This document shows, one piece after another, positions 18,417 to 27,744 of a DNA stretch of 64,000 nt. The translations under genes and the position numbers were made by a program. The notes below the pieces were generated by a model, which searched no databases, had not been told where the DNA came from, and saw only the letters and a program-made list of their open reading frames with translations. This DNA comes from Candidatus Accumulibacter conexus (GTDB lineage: Bacteria > Pseudomonadota > Gammaproteobacteria > Burkholderiales > Rhodocyclaceae): positions 1 through 64,000 of the forward strand of contig JAGFNJ010000004.1 of NCBI GenBank assembly GCA_017592775.1, in the 5' to 3' direction. Numbering within the stretch: the first letter of the stretch is position 1; every line of letters begins with the position of its first letter.

Positions 18417-19228
18417 CCATCCTGACCCAGCAGCTCACCGAGTTCCCGACCGCGCGAGTTGGCAGCCAGCACGCCGGCGATGAAGCCTTCCTTGACACAG
18501 CGCTGCTCCATCGTCCGCAGCGCCGCTTCGGTCGTGCCGCCTTTCGAAGTCACTCGCTCGCGCAGCACACAGGCCGCCTCGTCGGACTGGGCAGCGAGCT
18601 TGGCGGCGCCGAGAACCGTATCGATCGACAGTTGCCGCGACTGCGCGGGCGTCAGGCCGAGGTCGCCGGCCGCCTGCTGCAGCGCCTCGATGAACAGGAA
18701 GACGTATGCCGGACCACTCCCGGAGATCGCCGTCACCGCGTCCATCTTCTCCTCGTCGGCAATCCAGAGCGTGCTGCCGACCGCCTGCAGGATCCGTTCC
18801 GCGCCCAGCCTCTCGGCCATCGAGACGGCGGTCATGGCACACAGCCCGGTCACCCCGGCGCCGATCAGGGCGGGCGTGTTGGGCATTGCACGGACGATCT
18901 TGCCGTAGCCACCGAGCCAGCGCGAGACATCCGCCAGTCGCAGACCGGCGGCGATGCTGATGACCAGCTGCTGCCTGAGGAACGGCAGCAGCGGTGAACA
19001 GGCTTCCCGCATCTGCTGCGGCTTCACCGACAGCAGGATGGCGTCGCAATCGAGCGCGACCGCACTGGCTTCCTCATAGCAGCGCACGCCGTAGGCCAGA
19101 CGCAGCCTGGCGCGCCCCTGCGCGCCCAGCTCGATGACCGCGATGTCCGACGCCGCGAAGCCGGTCTTCACCAGCCCGCCAATCAGTGCATTCGCCATGT
19201 TGCCACCACCAAGGAACGTGATCTTCAT
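18413..19228 (-). CDS. proC: Pyrroline-5-carboxylate reductase
   Basis: Last enzyme of proline biosynthesis; reduces pyrroline-5-carboxylate with NAD(P)H. The 271 residues start with the dinucleotide motif FLGGGNMANALIGGL and include VKPQQM, RAMPNTPALIGAGVT, the catalytic region SGSGPAYVFLFIEAL and the C-terminal dimer helix with TSKGGTTEAALRTME. The start overlaps the yggS stop by 4 bases, consistent with an operon yggS-proC-yggT-yggU. Confidence 0.95.
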   Translation of the reverse strand: MKITFLGGGNMANALIGGLVKTGFAASDIAVIELGAQGRARLRLAYGVRCYEEASAVALDCDAILLSVKPQQMREACSPLLPFLRQQLVISIAAGLRLADVSRWLGGYGKIVRAMPNTPALIGAGVTGLCAMTAVSMAERLGAERILQAVGSTLWIADEEKMDAVTAISGSGPAYVFLFIEALQQAAGDLGLTPAQSRQLSIDTVLGAAKLAAQSDEAACVLRERVTSKGGTTEAALRTMEQRCVKEGFIAGVLAANSRGRELGELLGQDG

Positions 19229-19908
19229 CGTCTCTCACCAAAAATTGCCGTACCCACCCGCAGCAGGGTCGCGCCTTCTGCAATGGCCGCCTCGAGATCG
19301 TGCGACATGCCCATCGACAGGCAGTCAAGCGACAAACCATCGGCCCGCAAACGCTGACAAAGTTCCCCCAGGCGACGGAATGCGCGTCGCTGCTCGGCGA
19401 AGTCGTCGCTCGCCGCCGGAACCGTCATCAGGCCACGCAGGCGGAGTCCGGGCAGCGCAGCGACCGCCCGCGCCAGAGGCAGCAGGGCGGCCGGCGAAAC
19501 GCCACCCTTGCTCGCCTCACCACTGATGTTGACCTGCAGACAGACCGACAGCGGAGGCTTCGTCGCCGGCCGTTGCGCAGCGAGTCGCTGGGCAATCCGC
19601 AGCTCATCGACGGAGTGCACCCAGTCGAAGGATTCGGCCACCAGGCGGGTCTTGTTGGCCTGCAGCGCACCGATGAAATGCCACTCGATCCCCAGGTCGC
19701 GCAGTTCATCGATCTTGCCGAGCGCTTCCTGCACATAGCTCTCGCCGAAGGCCTTGTGGCCGGCTGCAGCCAGCTCGCGCAGCGCAGCCGCCGGCCAGCT
19801 CTTGCTCACGGCGAGCAACTGGATGGCCGCCGGGTCACGACCGTAGAGCCGCGCGGCGTCGGCGATTCGCGCGCGTACGGCTTGCAGCTTGGCAGGAAGT
19901 GTGGTCAT
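19225..19908 (-). CDS. yggS: PLP homeostasis protein YggS (PROSC family)
   Basis: Single-domain PLP-binding protein of 227 residues that buffers pyridoxal phosphate and affects amino acid metabolism. Lys36 in LLAVSKSWPA is the PLP lysine; other family marks are FGESYVQEALGKI, WHFIGALQANK, the SVDELRIAQRL segment and GLMTVPA. The C-terminus shows SMGMSHDLEAAIAEGATLLRVGTAIFG. It starts at ATG 19908, 69 bases from the divergent pilT, with which it shares a promoter region. Confidence 0.94.
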   Translation of the reverse strand: MTTLPAKLQAVRARIADAARLYGRDPAAIQLLAVSKSWPAAALRELAAAGHKAFGESYVQEALGKIDELRDLGIEWHFIGALQANKTRLVAESFDWVHSVDELRIAQRLAAQRPATKPPLSVCLQVNISGEASKGGVSPAALLPLARAVAALPGLRLRGLMTVPAASDDFAEQRRAFRRLGELCQRLRADGLSLDCLSMGMSHDLEAAIAEGATLLRVGTAIFGERR

Positions 19909-19934
19909 AATCGGGCGTCGCGCAGGTTGTTCGC

Positions 19935-19942
19935 AGTATAAC
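19935..19942. promoter_or_regulatory. Overlapping divergent -10 elements (yggS / pilT)
   Basis: The plus strand reads TATAAC at 19937-19942, and the minus strand reads TATACT across 19940-19935. The two -10-like hexamers overlap by four bases in the 69-base gap between yggS and pilT. Simultaneous use by two polymerases would be sterically excluded. No clear -35 hexamer could be placed for either. Confidence 0.35.
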
Positions 19943-19977
19943 ACCGCGCCCTGCCCACCGCCTGAGGACCGAACCGG

Positions 19978-21024
19978 ATGGACATCACCGAACTGCTGGC
20001 TTTCAGCGTCAAGAACAAGGCTTCCGATCTCCATCTCTCGTCCGGTCTGCCACCGATCATCCGGGTCAACGGGGATGTCCGGCGGATCAACCTGCCGGCG
20101 ATGGAACACAAGCTCGTGCACGGCATGGTGTACGACATCATGAGCGACGCACAGCGCAAACAGTACGAGGATACGCGGGAGTGCGACTTCTCGTTCGAGA
20201 TTCCCAACCTCGCCCGCTTTCGCGTCAATGCCTTCGTGCACAACCGGGGCGCGGGTGCGGTCTTCCGGACGATTCCGTCGAAGGTGCTGACCCTCGAGGA
20301 CCTCAACTGCCCACGCATCTTCAAGGATATCTCGGAGTATCCCCGTGGCATCGTCCTCGTCACCGGCCCGACCGGCTCCGGCAAGTCGACCACCCTGGCG
20401 GCGATGATCAACCACGTCAACGAGAACGCCTACCATCACATCCTCACCGTCGAGGATCCGATCGAGTTCGTGCACCAGCCGAAACGATGCCTGATCAACC
20501 AGCGCGAGGTGGGGCCGCATACGCTGTCGTTCCAGAACGCCCTGCGATCGGCGCTGCGCGAGGACCCGGACGTCATTCTCGTCGGCGAGATGCGCGACCT
20601 CGAAACCATCCGCCTCGCACTCACCGGCGCCGAGACCGGTCATCTGGTTTTCGCCACCCTGCATACCTCAAGCGCGGCGAAGACGATCGACCGCATCATT
20701 GACGTCTTTCCGGCAGCCGAGAAGGAAATGGTCCGCTCGATGCTCTCCGAGTCGCTGCGTGCGGTCATCTCGCAGACCCTGATGAAGACCAAGGACGGGC
20801 AGGGGCGGGTCGCGGCACACGAAATCCTGATCGGCACGCCGGCGATCCGCAACCTGATCCGCGAGAACAAGGTGGCGCAGATGTACTCCGCGTTGCAGAC
20901 CGGGCAGCAGTTCGGCATGCAGACGCTCGACCAGGCACTGATCGAGCTCGTCAGGCGCAACATCGTATCGGCACCCGAGGCGCGCCTGAAGGCGGCCAAC
21001 AAGGACGCCATCCCTGGCGCATAG
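19978..21024 (+). CDS. pilT: Type IV pilus retraction ATPase PilT
   Basis: Hexameric cytosolic ATPase that drives pilus retraction and twitching motility. The 348-residue protein has the N-terminal ASDLHLSSGLPP domain, Walker A GPTGSGKST, the Asp box VEDPIEFVH, Walker B DVILVGEMRDLETI, the His box TGHLVFATLHT and the C-terminal motif AIRNLIRENKVAQMYSALQTG. It is followed 26 bases later by pilU. The link to the Pil-Chp operon at 3333-12303 is functional rather than operonic. Confidence 0.96.
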   Translation: MDITELLAFSVKNKASDLHLSSGLPPIIRVNGDVRRINLPAMEHKLVHGMVYDIMSDAQRKQYEDTRECDFSFEIPNLARFRVNAFVHNRGAGAVFRTIPSKVLTLEDLNCPRIFKDISEYPRGIVLVTGPTGSGKSTTLAAMINHVNENAYHHILTVEDPIEFVHQPKRCLINQREVGPHTLSFQNALRSALREDPDVILVGEMRDLETIRLALTGAETGHLVFATLHTSSAAKTIDRIIDVFPAAEKEMVRSMLSESLRAVISQTLMKTKDGQGRVAAHEILIGTPAIRNLIRENKVAQMYSALQTGQQFGMQTLDQALIELVRRNIVSAPEARLKAANKDAIPGA

Positions 21025-21050
21025 CCAGCCGTTCAATCAGGAGGTTCCGC

Positions 21051-22190
21051 ATGGAAAACGATCAGGCTTTGAAGTTCATGCACGAACTGCTGCGCCTGAT
21101 GGTCCAGAAGCATGGATCAGACCTCTTCATCACCGCCAACTTTCCGCCGGCGATCAAGGTCGATGGCAAGGTGATCCCGGTGTCGAGCCAGCCGCTGCTG
21201 CCGCAGCACTCGGCGGAACTGGCCCGCGCGCTGATGAACGACCGTCAGGCATCCGAGTTCGAGGCCACCAAGGAGTGCAACTTCGCCATCTCGCCCGCCG
21301 GCATCGGTCGCTTCCGCGTCAATGCCCTGGTACAGCAGGGACGCGTCGCTGTGGTCTGCCGGACGATCAATCTGGTCGTGCCAACGCTGGACGAACTCGG
21401 GCTGCCGCCAGTACTCAAGGACATCGCGATGACCCTGCGCGGTCTCGTCGTCTTCGTCGGCGGCACCGGCACCGGCAAGACGACCTCGCTCGCGGCACTG
21501 CTCGACCACCGCAACCAGAACAGCCAGGGACACATCATCACCATCGAGGATCCGATCGAGTTCGTGCATGAGCACAAGAAATCGATCCTCACCCAGCGCG
21601 AGATCGGCGTCGATACCGACAACTGGGAAGTGGCACTCAAGAACACCCTGCGCCAGGCACCGAACGTGATCATGATGGGCGAGATTCGCGATCGGGCGAC
21701 CATGGACTATGCCATCGCCTTCGCCGAAACCGGGCACCTCTGCCTGGCGACCCTGCACGCCAACAGCGCCAACCAGGCCATCGACCGGGTGATCAACTTC
21801 TTCCCCGAGGAGCGCCGGCACCAGTTGCTGATGGACCTGTCGCTCAACCTGCGTGCCCTCGTGTCACAGCGCCTGCTGCCAAAGAAGGACGGCAAGGGAC
21901 GCGTGCCAGCGATCGAGATCATGCTCAACTCGCCGCTCATTTCCGACCTCATCTTCAAGGGCCAGGTACAGGAGATCAAGGACGTCATGAAGCGGTCGCG
22001 CGAACTCGGCATGCAGACCTTCGACCAGGCGCTCTTCGACCTCTACGAGGCCGGACTGATCACCTATACGGATGCCCTGCGCAACGCCGACTCGCTCAAC
22101 GACCTGCGGCTGCAGATCAAGCTGTATGGCAAGGAGTCGAAGGACCGCGATCTCACCGCCGGGCTCGGTCACCTCGGCATCGTCGAGTGA
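21051..22190 (+). CDS. pilU: Type IV pilus retraction ATPase PilU
   Basis: PilT paralogue of 379 residues that assists PilT-dependent retraction. Walker A reads GGTGTGKTTS, the Asp box is IEDPIEFVHEHK, Walker B NVIMMGEIRDRATM and the His box TGHLCLATLHANSA. It has a longer C-terminus than PilT, as usual for PilU. An AGGAGG site precedes the ATG. The pilT-pilU pair is likely a two-gene operon; the stop is 31 bases from the convergent methyltransferase gene. Confidence 0.95.
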   Translation: MENDQALKFMHELLRLMVQKHGSDLFITANFPPAIKVDGKVIPVSSQPLLPQHSAELARALMNDRQASEFEATKECNFAISPAGIGRFRVNALVQQGRVAVVCRTINLVVPTLDELGLPPVLKDIAMTLRGLVVFVGGTGTGKTTSLAALLDHRNQNSQGHIITIEDPIEFVHEHKKSILTQREIGVDTDNWEVALKNTLRQAPNVIMMGEIRDRATMDYAIAFAETGHLCLATLHANSANQAIDRVINFFPEERRHQLLMDLSLNLRALVSQRLLPKKDGKGRVPAIEIMLNSPLISDLIFKGQVQEIKDVMKRSRELGMQTFDQALFDLYEAGLITYTDALRNADSLNDLRLQIKLYGKESKDRDLTAGLGHLGIVE

Positions 22191-22221
22191 AGCCTGCGGG
22201 CCATGATGTCGCGACGATCCC

Positions 22222-23361
22222 TCAGCGGCGGTTGCTGCCGGCGACCATGCGGAACTCGTAAAGCCGGCACTCCAGGGCACCGTTGAACAGCGGCGTCTTG
22301 CGGCTCGGTGTCAACCGCACCAACTTCGGCAGACGCGTATCGGCGCTGATCAGGCAGCACGTCCAGCCGGCGAAACGACGCTTCAGGGCACTGCCGAGCA
22401 ACGGGTAGAAACGAGCCAGTTCATCGTCGTCGGAAACCCGCTCGCCGTAAGGCGGGTTGCTGACCATGATGCCGCTCGCCGCCGGTGCCTCGATCGCGAG
22501 CAGATCGCCGGCCGTGAGATGCACCGCCGGCAGGAGACCGGCGCGATCGAGATTGGCAAGCGTTGCGCGTACCGCCACCGGCGAGATGTCGCTGCCGAAT
22601 ATGGCCATCTCGGTCGCCGCACACTCCCCGGCCCGTGCCCCCTCGAGAAGCCCCTGCCAGAGCTCCGGCTGAAACTGGCGCAGGCGCTGAAAGGCGAATT
22701 CGCGCCGCGCGCCGGGGGCCCGGCCGAGCGCCATCTGGGCCGCCTCGAGAAGAAAGGTGCCACTGCCGCACATCGGGTCGAGCAGGGGTATGCCGGGCTG
22801 CCAGCCGCTGAGCCGAAGGATGCCGGCGGCAAGGTTCTCCTTCAGCGGCGCATCGACGGTCTTTTGCCGGAAGCCGCGCTGATGCAGCGGCGCGCCCGAG
22901 GTATCGACATACAGGGTGCATTCGTTGTGGCTGAGGAACGCCTGAATCCTGACGTCCGGCTGGCGCGTGTCGACGCTCGGCCGACTGCCCGCCTCGCGTC
23001 GGAAACGGTCGCAGACGGCGTCCTTGATCCGCAGCGTGACGAACTCGATGCTCTTCAGCGGACTCTTCTGCGCCGTGACATCGACCCGGATCGTCTGCCG
23101 CGTCAGGAACCAGCGTGGCCACGGCGTTTCCAGCGCCAGACGGTAGACGTCGTCTTCGCTGGCATAGGGCGCCCGCGCGACCCGCCAGAGGATGCGGGTG
23201 GCAATCCGCGAGTCGAGATTGGCGCGGTAACAGACCGGCCAGTCGCCGCTGAAATGCACGCCGCCGGCGATCTCCGTGATCGCACCGGCACCGGCCGCCG
23301 CCAGGTCTTCGGCCAGCAGATGTTCCAGGCCGCGCGGGCAACTGGCAAAGAATTCTTCCAT
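22222..23361 (-). CDS. THUMP-domain class I SAM methyltransferase (RlmL-like rRNA guanine-N2 methyltransferase)
   Basis: The 379-residue protein opens with FFASCPRGLEHLLAEDLAAAG, the N-terminal ferredoxin-like and THUMP region. The methyltransferase domain follows, with DPMCGSGTFLLEAAQMALG for SAM binding and the catalytic NPPYGERV. This matches the N-terminal half of RlmL, which makes m2G2445 in 23S rRNA; the RlmK half is absent. It is 19 bases downstream of the HemJ-like gene on the same strand and convergent with pilU. Confidence 0.9.
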   Translation of the reverse strand: MEEFFASCPRGLEHLLAEDLAAAGAGAITEIAGGVHFSGDWPVCYRANLDSRIATRILWRVARAPYASEDDVYRLALETPWPRWFLTRQTIRVDVTAQKSPLKSIEFVTLRIKDAVCDRFRREAGSRPSVDTRQPDVRIQAFLSHNECTLYVDTSGAPLHQRGFRQKTVDAPLKENLAAGILRLSGWQPGIPLLDPMCGSGTFLLEAAQMALGRAPGARREFAFQRLRQFQPELWQGLLEGARAGECAATEMAIFGSDISPVAVRATLANLDRAGLLPAVHLTAGDLLAIEAPAASGIMVSNPPYGERVSDDDELARFYPLLGSALKRRFAGWTCCLISADTRLPKLVRLTPSRKTPLFNGALECRLYEFRMVAGSNRR

Positions 23362-23380
23362 CGTCGTTCGCTGCTCCTGG

Positions 23381-23797
23381 CTAGAAGGGCTTGACCACTG
23401 CGAGGTAGGTCACTGCCAGCAACAGCAGCACCGGCAACTCGTTGAACCAGCGATACCAGACGTGGCCGCGCCGATTGCGCTCCGCCGCGAAGTCGCGCAG
23501 CAAACGTCCACAGTAGGCATGATAGGCGACCAGCAACACCACCAGCGCCGTCTTCGCGTGCAGCCAACCGCCGCCGAAGCCAAAGCCGAACCATAGCCAG
23601 AGACCCAGGGCGACGGCAAGCACGCCGATCGGCGTCATGAAGCGATACAGCTTGCCGGCCATCAACAGCAGCCGCTGCCGCTCGGCCTCGCTGCCTGGCG
23701 GCACCATCGCCAGATTCACGAAGATCCGCGGCAGGTAGAACAACCCCGCGAACCAGCTCACCACCATCCACAGATGCAGCACCTTGACCGTCAGCAT
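23381..23797 (-). CDS. hemJ: HemJ-like protoporphyrinogen IX oxidase / CopD-family membrane protein
   Basis: Four-helix inner-membrane protein of 138 residues. The N-terminal helix reads VKVLHLWMVVSWFAGLFYLPR, with the conserved His8. Later helices carry GWLHAKTALVVLL and the C-terminal WYRWFNELPVLLLLAV. These features match HemJ (UPF0093), the haem-b protein that oxidises protoporphyrinogen IX in bacteria without HemG or HemY. CopD-family annotation is the alternative. The start overlaps the upstream gene by 7 bases. Confidence 0.85.
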   Translation of the reverse strand: MLTVKVLHLWMVVSWFAGLFYLPRIFVNLAMVPPGSEAERQRLLLMAGKLYRFMTPIGVLAVALGLWLWFGFGFGGGWLHAKTALVVLLVAYHAYCGRLLRDFAAERNRRGHVWYRWFNELPVLLLLAVTYLAVVKPF

Positions 23798-24699
23798 CGG
23801 TCGCTCCTTTCTCTCGCGGCAGCGGCAACGCCATCAGCGACCTGCGGGTAGCGCAGGCGCGCACGCAGCTCTTCCCGGGCACGTCGATTGAGCAGACGGC
23901 GTGACTCAGTCATGAACGACAGCTGCAGCGGCGACAGCAGGTCTTCCGCCTGGCGCCGCGAAACGCGCGGGACCCGCGGCAGCTCGAAGTGATCCGCCAC
24001 GAGGTCGAAATACTCGCCCATCTTGATGCGCGAATCGTCGCTCGCGTTGTACGTCCGGTTGCTCCGTCCGTAGCGCAGCGCGGCACAGGCCAGCAGCGCC
24101 AGATCCTCGGCATGGATGTGGTTGGTATACACGTCCTCGGCATCACACAGTGCCGGGCTGCCCTTGCGCAGCCGCTCGATCGGCAGGCGGTCGGCGGCGT
24201 AAATGCCGGGCGCCCGCAGGATGCTGACGATGACGCCGCGCCGGCCCAGAAGGCGCAAGCGCCGTTCGGCGTCGACACGGCGGCCAGCGCGGGCGGTAGT
24301 CGGCCGCAAGGGCCGCGTCTCGTCAACCAGCGCGCCGGCGCAATCGCCGTAAACGCCGCTGGTGCTTATATACACGATTCGCTGTGGTAGACTCCTGCCC
24401 CGGGCCAGAGCTGCCAGCAGCGAGCGTGTCCGGGGATCGCGGCTGTCACCCGCCGGGCGCCTGCCGTCATGACTCGGTGGCGGCGCCAGATGCACGACGA
24501 GATCGGCCAGTCCGGCGATTCGCCGCAGGCTTTGTGGTCGATCGAGGTCAGCCAGAAGCGGTCTGGCACCCTGTTCGCGCCAGAAGGCGCACTGCTCGCG
24601 ATCGCGTACCAGCGCCATGACACGGTAATGGCCGAGCAGATGGGGCAGCATGCGGCGCGCCACGTCACCGCAACCAACGATCAATAGTCTTCGCACCAC
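23791..24699 (-). CDS. NAD(P)-binding epimerase-like protein (YeeZ type)
   Basis: Rossmann-fold protein of 302 residues, atypical SDR. The N-terminus LLIVGCGDVARRMLPHL binds the dinucleotide, and YISTSGVYGDCAG supplies the Ser and Tyr region of extended SDRs. Substrate is unknown; YeeZ-like proteins are often annotated as sugar-nucleotide epimerases. Translation begins at one of two adjacent GTG codons (24699 or 24696). A TAGAAT hexamer on the minus strand (24708-24703) lies so close that the transcript might be leaderless. It is followed by hemJ with a 7-base overlap. Confidence 0.82.
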   Translation of the reverse strand: MVRRLLIVGCGDVARRMLPHLLGHYRVMALVRDREQCAFWREQGARPLLADLDRPQSLRRIAGLADLVVHLAPPPSHDGRRPAGDSRDPRTRSLLAALARGRSLPQRIVYISTSGVYGDCAGALVDETRPLRPTTARAGRRVDAERRLRLLGRRGVIVSILRAPGIYAADRLPIERLRKGSPALCDAEDVYTNHIHAEDLALLACAALRYGRSNRTYNASDDSRIKMGEYFDLVADHFELPRVPRVSRRQAEDLLSPLQLSFMTESRRLLNRRAREELRARLRYPQVADGVAAAARERSDRC

Positions 24700-24735
24700 A
24701 TGATTCTACCGGATCGGGACCCTGACGGAGAGACA

Positions 24736-25809
24736 ATGGATCACCAGGTGGTTGTAAAGCCGAGCGGGCATGCCTTCTCCGTCGCCGCGGACGAAAGCAT
24801 CCTCGCCGCCGCACTCCGGCAAGGACTGAACCTGCCGTACGGCTGCCGCGATGGTGTCTGCGGCAACTGTCGCGGCAGGATTCTCAGCGGCGAGGTGGCG
24901 CACGGCAACGCGTCTGCCGACGTTCTTGGCGAAGCCGACCGGCTTGCCGGCTTCGCCCTCCTCTGCTGCGCCACGGCGAGAACCGACCTCTGCATCGAGA
25001 GCCGGGAAGTCAGCTCACTCGCCGACGTACCGATCCGCACCCTGCCGGCGCGCGTACACCGGCTCCTGCGTGCGACTCCGGACGTGATGATCGTTGAACT
25101 GCGGTTGCCGAGCAGCGAGCGTCTGCAGTTCCTCGCCGGCCAGTACGTCGACATCCTGCTCAGGGATGGCAAGCGACGGTCGTTCTCGCTCGCCAATGCG
25201 CCGCACGACGACAGCCTGCTGCAACTGCACGTCCGCCGCATAGCGGGTGGCCAGTTCACCGAACACGTCTTCAGCAGCATGCGGGAGCGCGACCTGCTGC
25301 GCCTGCGCGGCCCAATGGGCAGCTTCTTTCTGCGCGACGACTCGCCGAAGCCGGCGCTGCTGGTCGCCGGCGGTACCGGCTTCGCGCCGATCAAGGCGAT
25401 CGTGGAGCACGCTCTGGCGCAGCGCAGCACGCGGCCCATGGACATCTACTGGGGTGCGCGCCAGCGGACCGACCTCTACCTCCTGCAACTGGCACAGCAA
25501 TGGGCGGCGCAGCATCCCTGGATCCGCTTCGTCCCGGTCCTCTCCGAGTCGCCGCCCGCCGATGGCTGGCATGGCCGCACGGGCCTGGTGCACGCGGCGG
25601 CGATGCAGGACCACCCCGACCTGTCCCAGCACCAGGCCTATGTCTGCGGCGCACCGGCGATGGTTGCTGCCGCCCGCAGGGATTTTCCTGCCCACTGCCG
25701 GTTGCCGGCCGACGAGTTCTTCGCCGACTCCTTCGATTACGCGCCCGATACGCAACAGGCGATCGCCACCGGCACTCTGCCGGAGATGAAGGTACCACCG
25801 CATGACTGA
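24736..25809 (+). CDS. 2Fe-2S ferredoxin / FAD-NAD(P)H oxidoreductase (CDP-6-deoxyglucoseen reductase-like)
   Basis: The 357-residue protein joins an N-terminal plant-type ferredoxin domain to a reductase. Cys37, Cys42 and Cys45 (YGCRDGVCGNC) plus a cysteine at 77-78 bind the cluster. The FAD motif is RSFSLANAP, and the NAD-binding region starts at LLVAGGTGFAPIKAI. Relatives include AscD-type reductases and phenol hydroxylase reductases. No oxygenase or sugar gene is adjacent, so the partner is unknown. ATG at 24736, with GGAG upstream, was preferred over ATG at 24700, which would overlap the divergent gene's start. Confidence 0.87.
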   Translation: MDHQVVVKPSGHAFSVAADESILAAALRQGLNLPYGCRDGVCGNCRGRILSGEVAHGNASADVLGEADRLAGFALLCCATARTDLCIESREVSSLADVPIRTLPARVHRLLRATPDVMIVELRLPSSERLQFLAGQYVDILLRDGKRRSFSLANAPHDDSLLQLHVRRIAGGQFTEHVFSSMRERDLLRLRGPMGSFFLRDDSPKPALLVAGGTGFAPIKAIVEHALAQRSTRPMDIYWGARQRTDLYLLQLAQQWAAQHPWIRFVPVLSESPPADGWHGRTGLVHAAAMQDHPDLSQHQAYVCGAPAMVAAARRDFPAHCRLPADEFFADSFDYAPDTQQAIATGTLPEMKVPPHD

Positions 25810-26977
25810 GGTCTACCTGTCGCGCCAGCCACTGGTCAACCGGCAGAGCCGGATCATCGCCACCCGCCTGCTGCTGCATCTCGTCGCAGACGGCGGCATG
25901 CCGGCCGCGGTGATGGCGCTCGACTCGCTCGCCAGCGTCTGGCCCACGGGCGGCAAACCGCTGTTCGTCAGTTGCCCGGCAGCCACCATCGATGCCCGCC
26001 TGCTCGACTGGTCGGCACCCGAGAACGTGACGATCGAGCTGCCGGCGGCCTGCCTGATCGGCGAGCACGGTCCGGACCTGATCGCCGCCATCCAGACCTG
26101 GCAACCGACGATCTGTCTGCATTTCGACCCGCAGGCGGCGCAGGCGCTGTCGGTCGGGCTGCAGTACCGCTTCATCGGCTTCGATACGCAATCGCTGAGC
26201 AACGCCCAGCTCAAGCTTCTCGCTGCGCGCACCAGAAGCCACGGCATGGGCATCGCCTTCCAGGTGCCGACGACGGCCGACTTTCGCGCCAGCATGGACG
26301 CTGGTGTGACTGCGGCTGCCGGCTGGTTCTTCACCACGCCCAGCGGCGTCCCGGCCAAGACACTCAGCGCCAGCCAAGCGAACATCATGCGCCTGCTCAA
26401 CCTGGTGCGCAACAACGCCGAGATCCGGGAGATCGAGGCAGCACTGAAGCAGGACGTGGCGATCTCCTACCGGCTGCTGCGCTACATCAATTCGGCCGGC
26501 TTCGGCCTCTCCTGCGAGATCCAGTCGTTTCGGCATGCGGTGACGATGCTGGGCTACGAAAAGCTCAATCGCTGGCTGTCGCTGCTGCTGGCCACGGCCA
26601 GCAAGGATCCGATGGCACCGGCGCTGATGCACACGGCTCTGGTCCGAGCCCGCCTGATGGAGCTTCTGGCCACCGGCCTGGTCGACAAGTCGGAGTATGA
26701 CAACCTGTTCATCACCGGCGCGTTCTCGCTGCTTGACGCACTGCTGGGTCTCGGCATGGAGCAGATTCTCGAAGCGATGCGCTTGCCCGAGCCGATTTCC
26801 GACGCCCTGCTCGGCAACGGCGGCCGTTACCAGCCCTTTCTTGAGCTGGCGCTGGCCAGCGAGAAGGGTGATGGCCGGGCCATCGCCGAGCAGGCGGCGA
26901 TGCTCGGGCTGACGGCGCTGCAGTTCAACGGCGCGCAGTTGCAGGCACTGGCTTTTGCCGACGCGATGGAGTTCTGA
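25802..26977 (+). CDS. Degenerate EAL-like plus HDOD domain signalling protein
   Basis: 391 residues. The N-terminal part resembles an EAL fold as found in YuxH-type proteins (VYLSRQPLVNRQSRI at residues 4-18), but no E-A/V-L signature or catalytic acidic cluster of c-di-GMP phosphodiesterases is seen. From about 195 an HDOD domain follows: IMRLLNLVRNNAEIREIEAALKQD, then SYRLLRYINSAGFG and the IQSFRHAVTMLGYEKLNRW helix. Such proteins are regulatory scaffolds, often tied to motility or cyclic-di-GMP pathways. It overlaps the upstream reductase gene by 8 bases. Confidence 0.87.
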   Translation: MTEVYLSRQPLVNRQSRIIATRLLLHLVADGGMPAAVMALDSLASVWPTGGKPLFVSCPAATIDARLLDWSAPENVTIELPAACLIGEHGPDLIAAIQTWQPTICLHFDPQAAQALSVGLQYRFIGFDTQSLSNAQLKLLAARTRSHGMGIAFQVPTTADFRASMDAGVTAAAGWFFTTPSGVPAKTLSASQANIMRLLNLVRNNAEIREIEAALKQDVAISYRLLRYINSAGFGLSCEIQSFRHAVTMLGYEKLNRWLSLLLATASKDPMAPALMHTALVRARLMELLATGLVDKSEYDNLFITGAFSLLDALLGLGMEQILEAMRLPEPISDALLGNGGRYQPFLELALASEKGDGRAIAEQAAMLGLTALQFNGAQLQALAFADAMEF

Positions 26978-27015
26978 ACCGGCATCGAGTCAGTGAACCG
27001 TGGCGGCCCGGCGGG

Positions 27016-27726
27016 CTATTCGCCCAGATACGCGGCACGCACCTTCGGGTCGGCCAGCAGTCGGCTGGATTCGTCGGTCACCGTGATCTCGCCGCTTTCC
27101 ATGACGTAGCCGCGCTGACTGACTTCCAGCGCCAGTTTGGCGTTCTGCTCGACGAGGAGAATGGTCATTCCCTCGCTGGCGACGGCACGGATCACCTCGA
27201 AGATCTTCTGCACCATGATCGGTGCGAGCCCCATCGACGGCTCGTCAAGCAACAGCAGGCGCGGCTTGCTCATCAACGCGCGACCGATCGCCAGCATCTG
27301 CTGTTCGCCACCGGACAGCGTTCCCGCGACCTGCTGCGCTCTCTCCTTGAGCCGGGGGAAGAGCCCAAGCACATGTTCGAGATCCCGCGCCACCGCCGCC
27401 CTGTCGCTGCGGGCATAGGCACCCATGTACAGGTTCTCGAGCGTCGTCATGCGCGGGAAGACCCCCCTGCCTTCCGGTACGAGCGCGATGCCCTCGGTCA
27501 CCAGACCATGCGGCGGCACCTGCAGAAGATCCTTGCCGCGGTAGCGCACATTGCCACCGGCAGGTTCGAGCAGGCGCGCCAGCGCCCGCAGGGTACTGCT
27601 CTTGCCGGCACCGTTGGCACCGATCAGGGCCACCATCTCGCCCTCGCTGACGTGAAAGTTGATGCCGCGAACCGCCTGAATGCCGCCGTAGGAAACCCGC
27701 AAGCCGTTGACTTCGAGCATGTTCAT
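27016..27726 (-). CDS. livF: Branched-chain amino acid ABC transporter ATP-binding protein LivF
   Basis: Cytosolic ATPase of 236 residues. Walker A is GANGAGKSS, the signature LSGGEQQMLAIGRALM and Walker B LLLLDEPSMGLAP. Together with LivG it energises uptake of branched-chain amino acids or related substrates. It is the last gene of livK-H-M-G-F, 18 bases after livG, and converges with the HDOD gene. Confidence 0.95.
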   Translation of the reverse strand: MNMLEVNGLRVSYGGIQAVRGINFHVSEGEMVALIGANGAGKSSTLRALARLLEPAGGNVRYRGKDLLQVPPHGLVTEGIALVPEGRGVFPRMTTLENLYMGAYARSDRAAVARDLEHVLGLFPRLKERAQQVAGTLSGGEQQMLAIGRALMSKPRLLLLDEPSMGLAPIMVQKIFEVIRAVASEGMTILLVEQNAKLALEVSQRGYVMESGEITVTDESSRLLADPKVRAAYLGE

Positions 27727-27744
27727 CCGCTTCCCTCGCGTCGC